Notes under the pieces: model-generated
The model's input: the letters and a program-made list of their open reading frames with translations, nothing else
Told to the model about the DNA's origin: nothing
Databases searched by the model: none
Part shown: positions 63,361-64,000 of the stretch, one piece after another
How positions within the stretch are numbered: position 1 is the stretch's first letter
How the letters are laid out: each line of letters opens with the position of its first letter
Program-made: the position numbers and the translations under genes
Source: DASUHT01 sp038230835
GTDB taxonomy: Bacteria; Actinomycetota; Thermoleophilia; Gaiellales; JAICJC01
Assembly (NCBI GenBank): GCA_038230835.1
Contig: JBBRMM010000004.1
Coordinates: 124,001 to 188,000, forward strand
DNA: 64,000 bases
Direction: 5' to 3'

Positions 63361-64000
63361 CGGTGACCGGGACGCGCTGCACAGCGTTGTTGGAGTAGCC
63401 GCCGATGTTCCATGAGGGAGTGAGTGGCTGGCGGTTACCGGCGACATCGACGGCGGAGCAGCACAACTCGTACCGCCCGGGCCGGTCCGGCTGCCAGGTG
63501 TACGACCACCCCCGCCAGGCATGCTCTCCGATCGGCTCTGCGAGGCCGGCCGGGCGCCATGACTCGCCGCCGTCGCTGGAGACGTCGACCGATGCGATCG
63601 CGCCCCACCCCGACCACGCGCGGCCGTCGATGCGCACCGGGCCGCAGTCGACGAACCGTTCACGGGTCATGAAGTCGGGGATCCCGGGCGGCACCATCAG
63701 CGCACGGGGCAGCATACGGGTGACCGGGACGCCCGATTCGTCCTCGGATTGGCGGATCCGGTAGGCGGTCGCCTGCTGGTGGCCCTCGAAGGGCTGGGAC
63801 ACCACCCGCATGCCGCGCAGCCATTTGACGCTGGTCATCCCGTACCAGCCCGGAACGACCAGCCGCAGCGGATACCCGTGCTGGGGCAACAGCGGCACGC
63901 CGTTGGCCGCATAGGCAAGCATGACGCCGTCGGATCGGGCATCCTCGAGTGACAGGCTGCGAGCGTAGAGCTGCTCGACTCCGCCGTCGATGCCCGCGTC
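63350..64000 (-). CDS. Sulfite-oxidase-type molybdopterin oxidoreductase, C-terminal part (5' end outside window)
   Basis: Frame is open from 64000 to the stop at 63350; at least 216 residues. The segment LAYAANGVPLLPQHGYPLRLVVPGWYGM is the end of the molybdopterin-binding domain, followed by the Ig-like dimerisation domain (RIDGRAWSGWGAIASVDVSSDGGESW ... YELCCSAVDVAGN). Catalytic Cys and N-terminus lie beyond the window. Probably a sulfite or protein-methionine-sulfoxide-type enzyme. Confidence 0.9.
   Translation of the reverse strand, partial: DAGIDGGVEQLYARSLSLEDARSDGVMLAYAANGVPLLPQHGYPLRLVVPGWYGMTSVKWLRGMRVVSQPFEGHQQATAYRIRQSEDESGVPVTRMLPRALMVPPGIPDFMTRERFVDCGPVRIDGRAWSGWGAIASVDVSSDGGESWRPAGLAEPIGEHAWRGWSYTWQPDRPGRYELCCSAVDVAGNRQPLTPSWNIGGYSNNAVQRVPVTVRP

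Overview
The window is a gene-dense, very GC-rich stretch (third codon positions almost all G or C, many GTG/TTG starts, ATGA and GTGA stop-start overlaps). The gene content points to a high-GC actinomycete: a CysO-dependent cysteine pathway, several class III nucleotidyl cyclases, an M48 protease, an NHLP-like small protein, PilZ proteins, and a KUP transporter next to an APC transporter. My best guess is the Thermoleophilia (Solirubrobacterales/Gaiellales) rather than Streptomyces or Mycobacterium. That placement is inference. I see no rRNA, tRNA, CRISPR array, prophage or complete IS.

Layout. 1-2.9 kb: the 3' part of a giant Ig-like repeat surface protein. 3-9 kb: two class III cyclase proteins (an alpha/beta-hydrolase fusion with a frameshift, and a zinc-ribbon/cyclase/AAA/TPR protein coupled to trpB2). 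9-25 kb: mostly housekeeping metabolism (pepA, acyl-CoA dehydrogenase, ilvA, ppa, meaB, hisC, LON-domain protein, GST, EamA transporter, gamma-glutamyltransferase) plus ftsZ coupled to a parA/minD-type ATPase. 25-31 kb: TSUP transporter, acyl-CoA dehydrogenase, M24 peptidase, amidohydrolase. 31-34 kb: moeZ-cysO-cysM-mec, a complete sulfur-carrier-protein route to cysteine. 34-40 kb: Lrp regulator, pterin dehydratase, CNNM/CorC protein, then a response regulator-histidine kinase-GGDEF operon ended by a MITE-like element. 41-51 kb: glycine-rich secreted protein, ABC-F, lgt, two PilZ proteins, HD-GYP phosphodiesterase, RidA, a solitary Flp pilin, a cysteine-rich secreted protein, a DivIVA-like coiled-coil protein. 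51-57 kb: a phosphotransferase remnant and a potassium-type cluster (TrkA/RCK, APC permease with a USP-like tail, small alpha/beta protein, Kup). 57-62 kb: a coupled operon of cNMP-binding MFS transporter, ECF sigma factor, NHLP-like small protein, intracellular subtilase and GAF protein. 62-64 kb: formate/nitrite transporter, small zinc ribbon, and the C-terminal part of a sulfite-oxidase-type molybdoenzyme.

How genes work together. Two second-messenger networks run through the window. One is cyclic nucleotide signalling: two class III cyclases and a cNMP-binding MFS protein. The other is c-di-GMP signalling: an apparently intact HD-GYP enzyme, a GGDEF/HD-GYP-like protein whose catalytic motifs are eroded, and two PilZ effectors. 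The cysteine operon carries activator (MoeZ), carrier (CysO), synthase (CysM) and JAMM peptidase (Mec). Its carrier ends in GG plus three extra residues, so a processing step is predicted. The most likely undescribed system is the sigma / NHLP-like protein / subtilase / GAF operon at 57.7-61.7 kb.

Limits: all calls are by eye from the sequence and conceptual translation. No database search, structure prediction or alignment was run. Start codons are chosen from Shine-Dalgarno sequences, overlaps and family length, and several remain uncertain.
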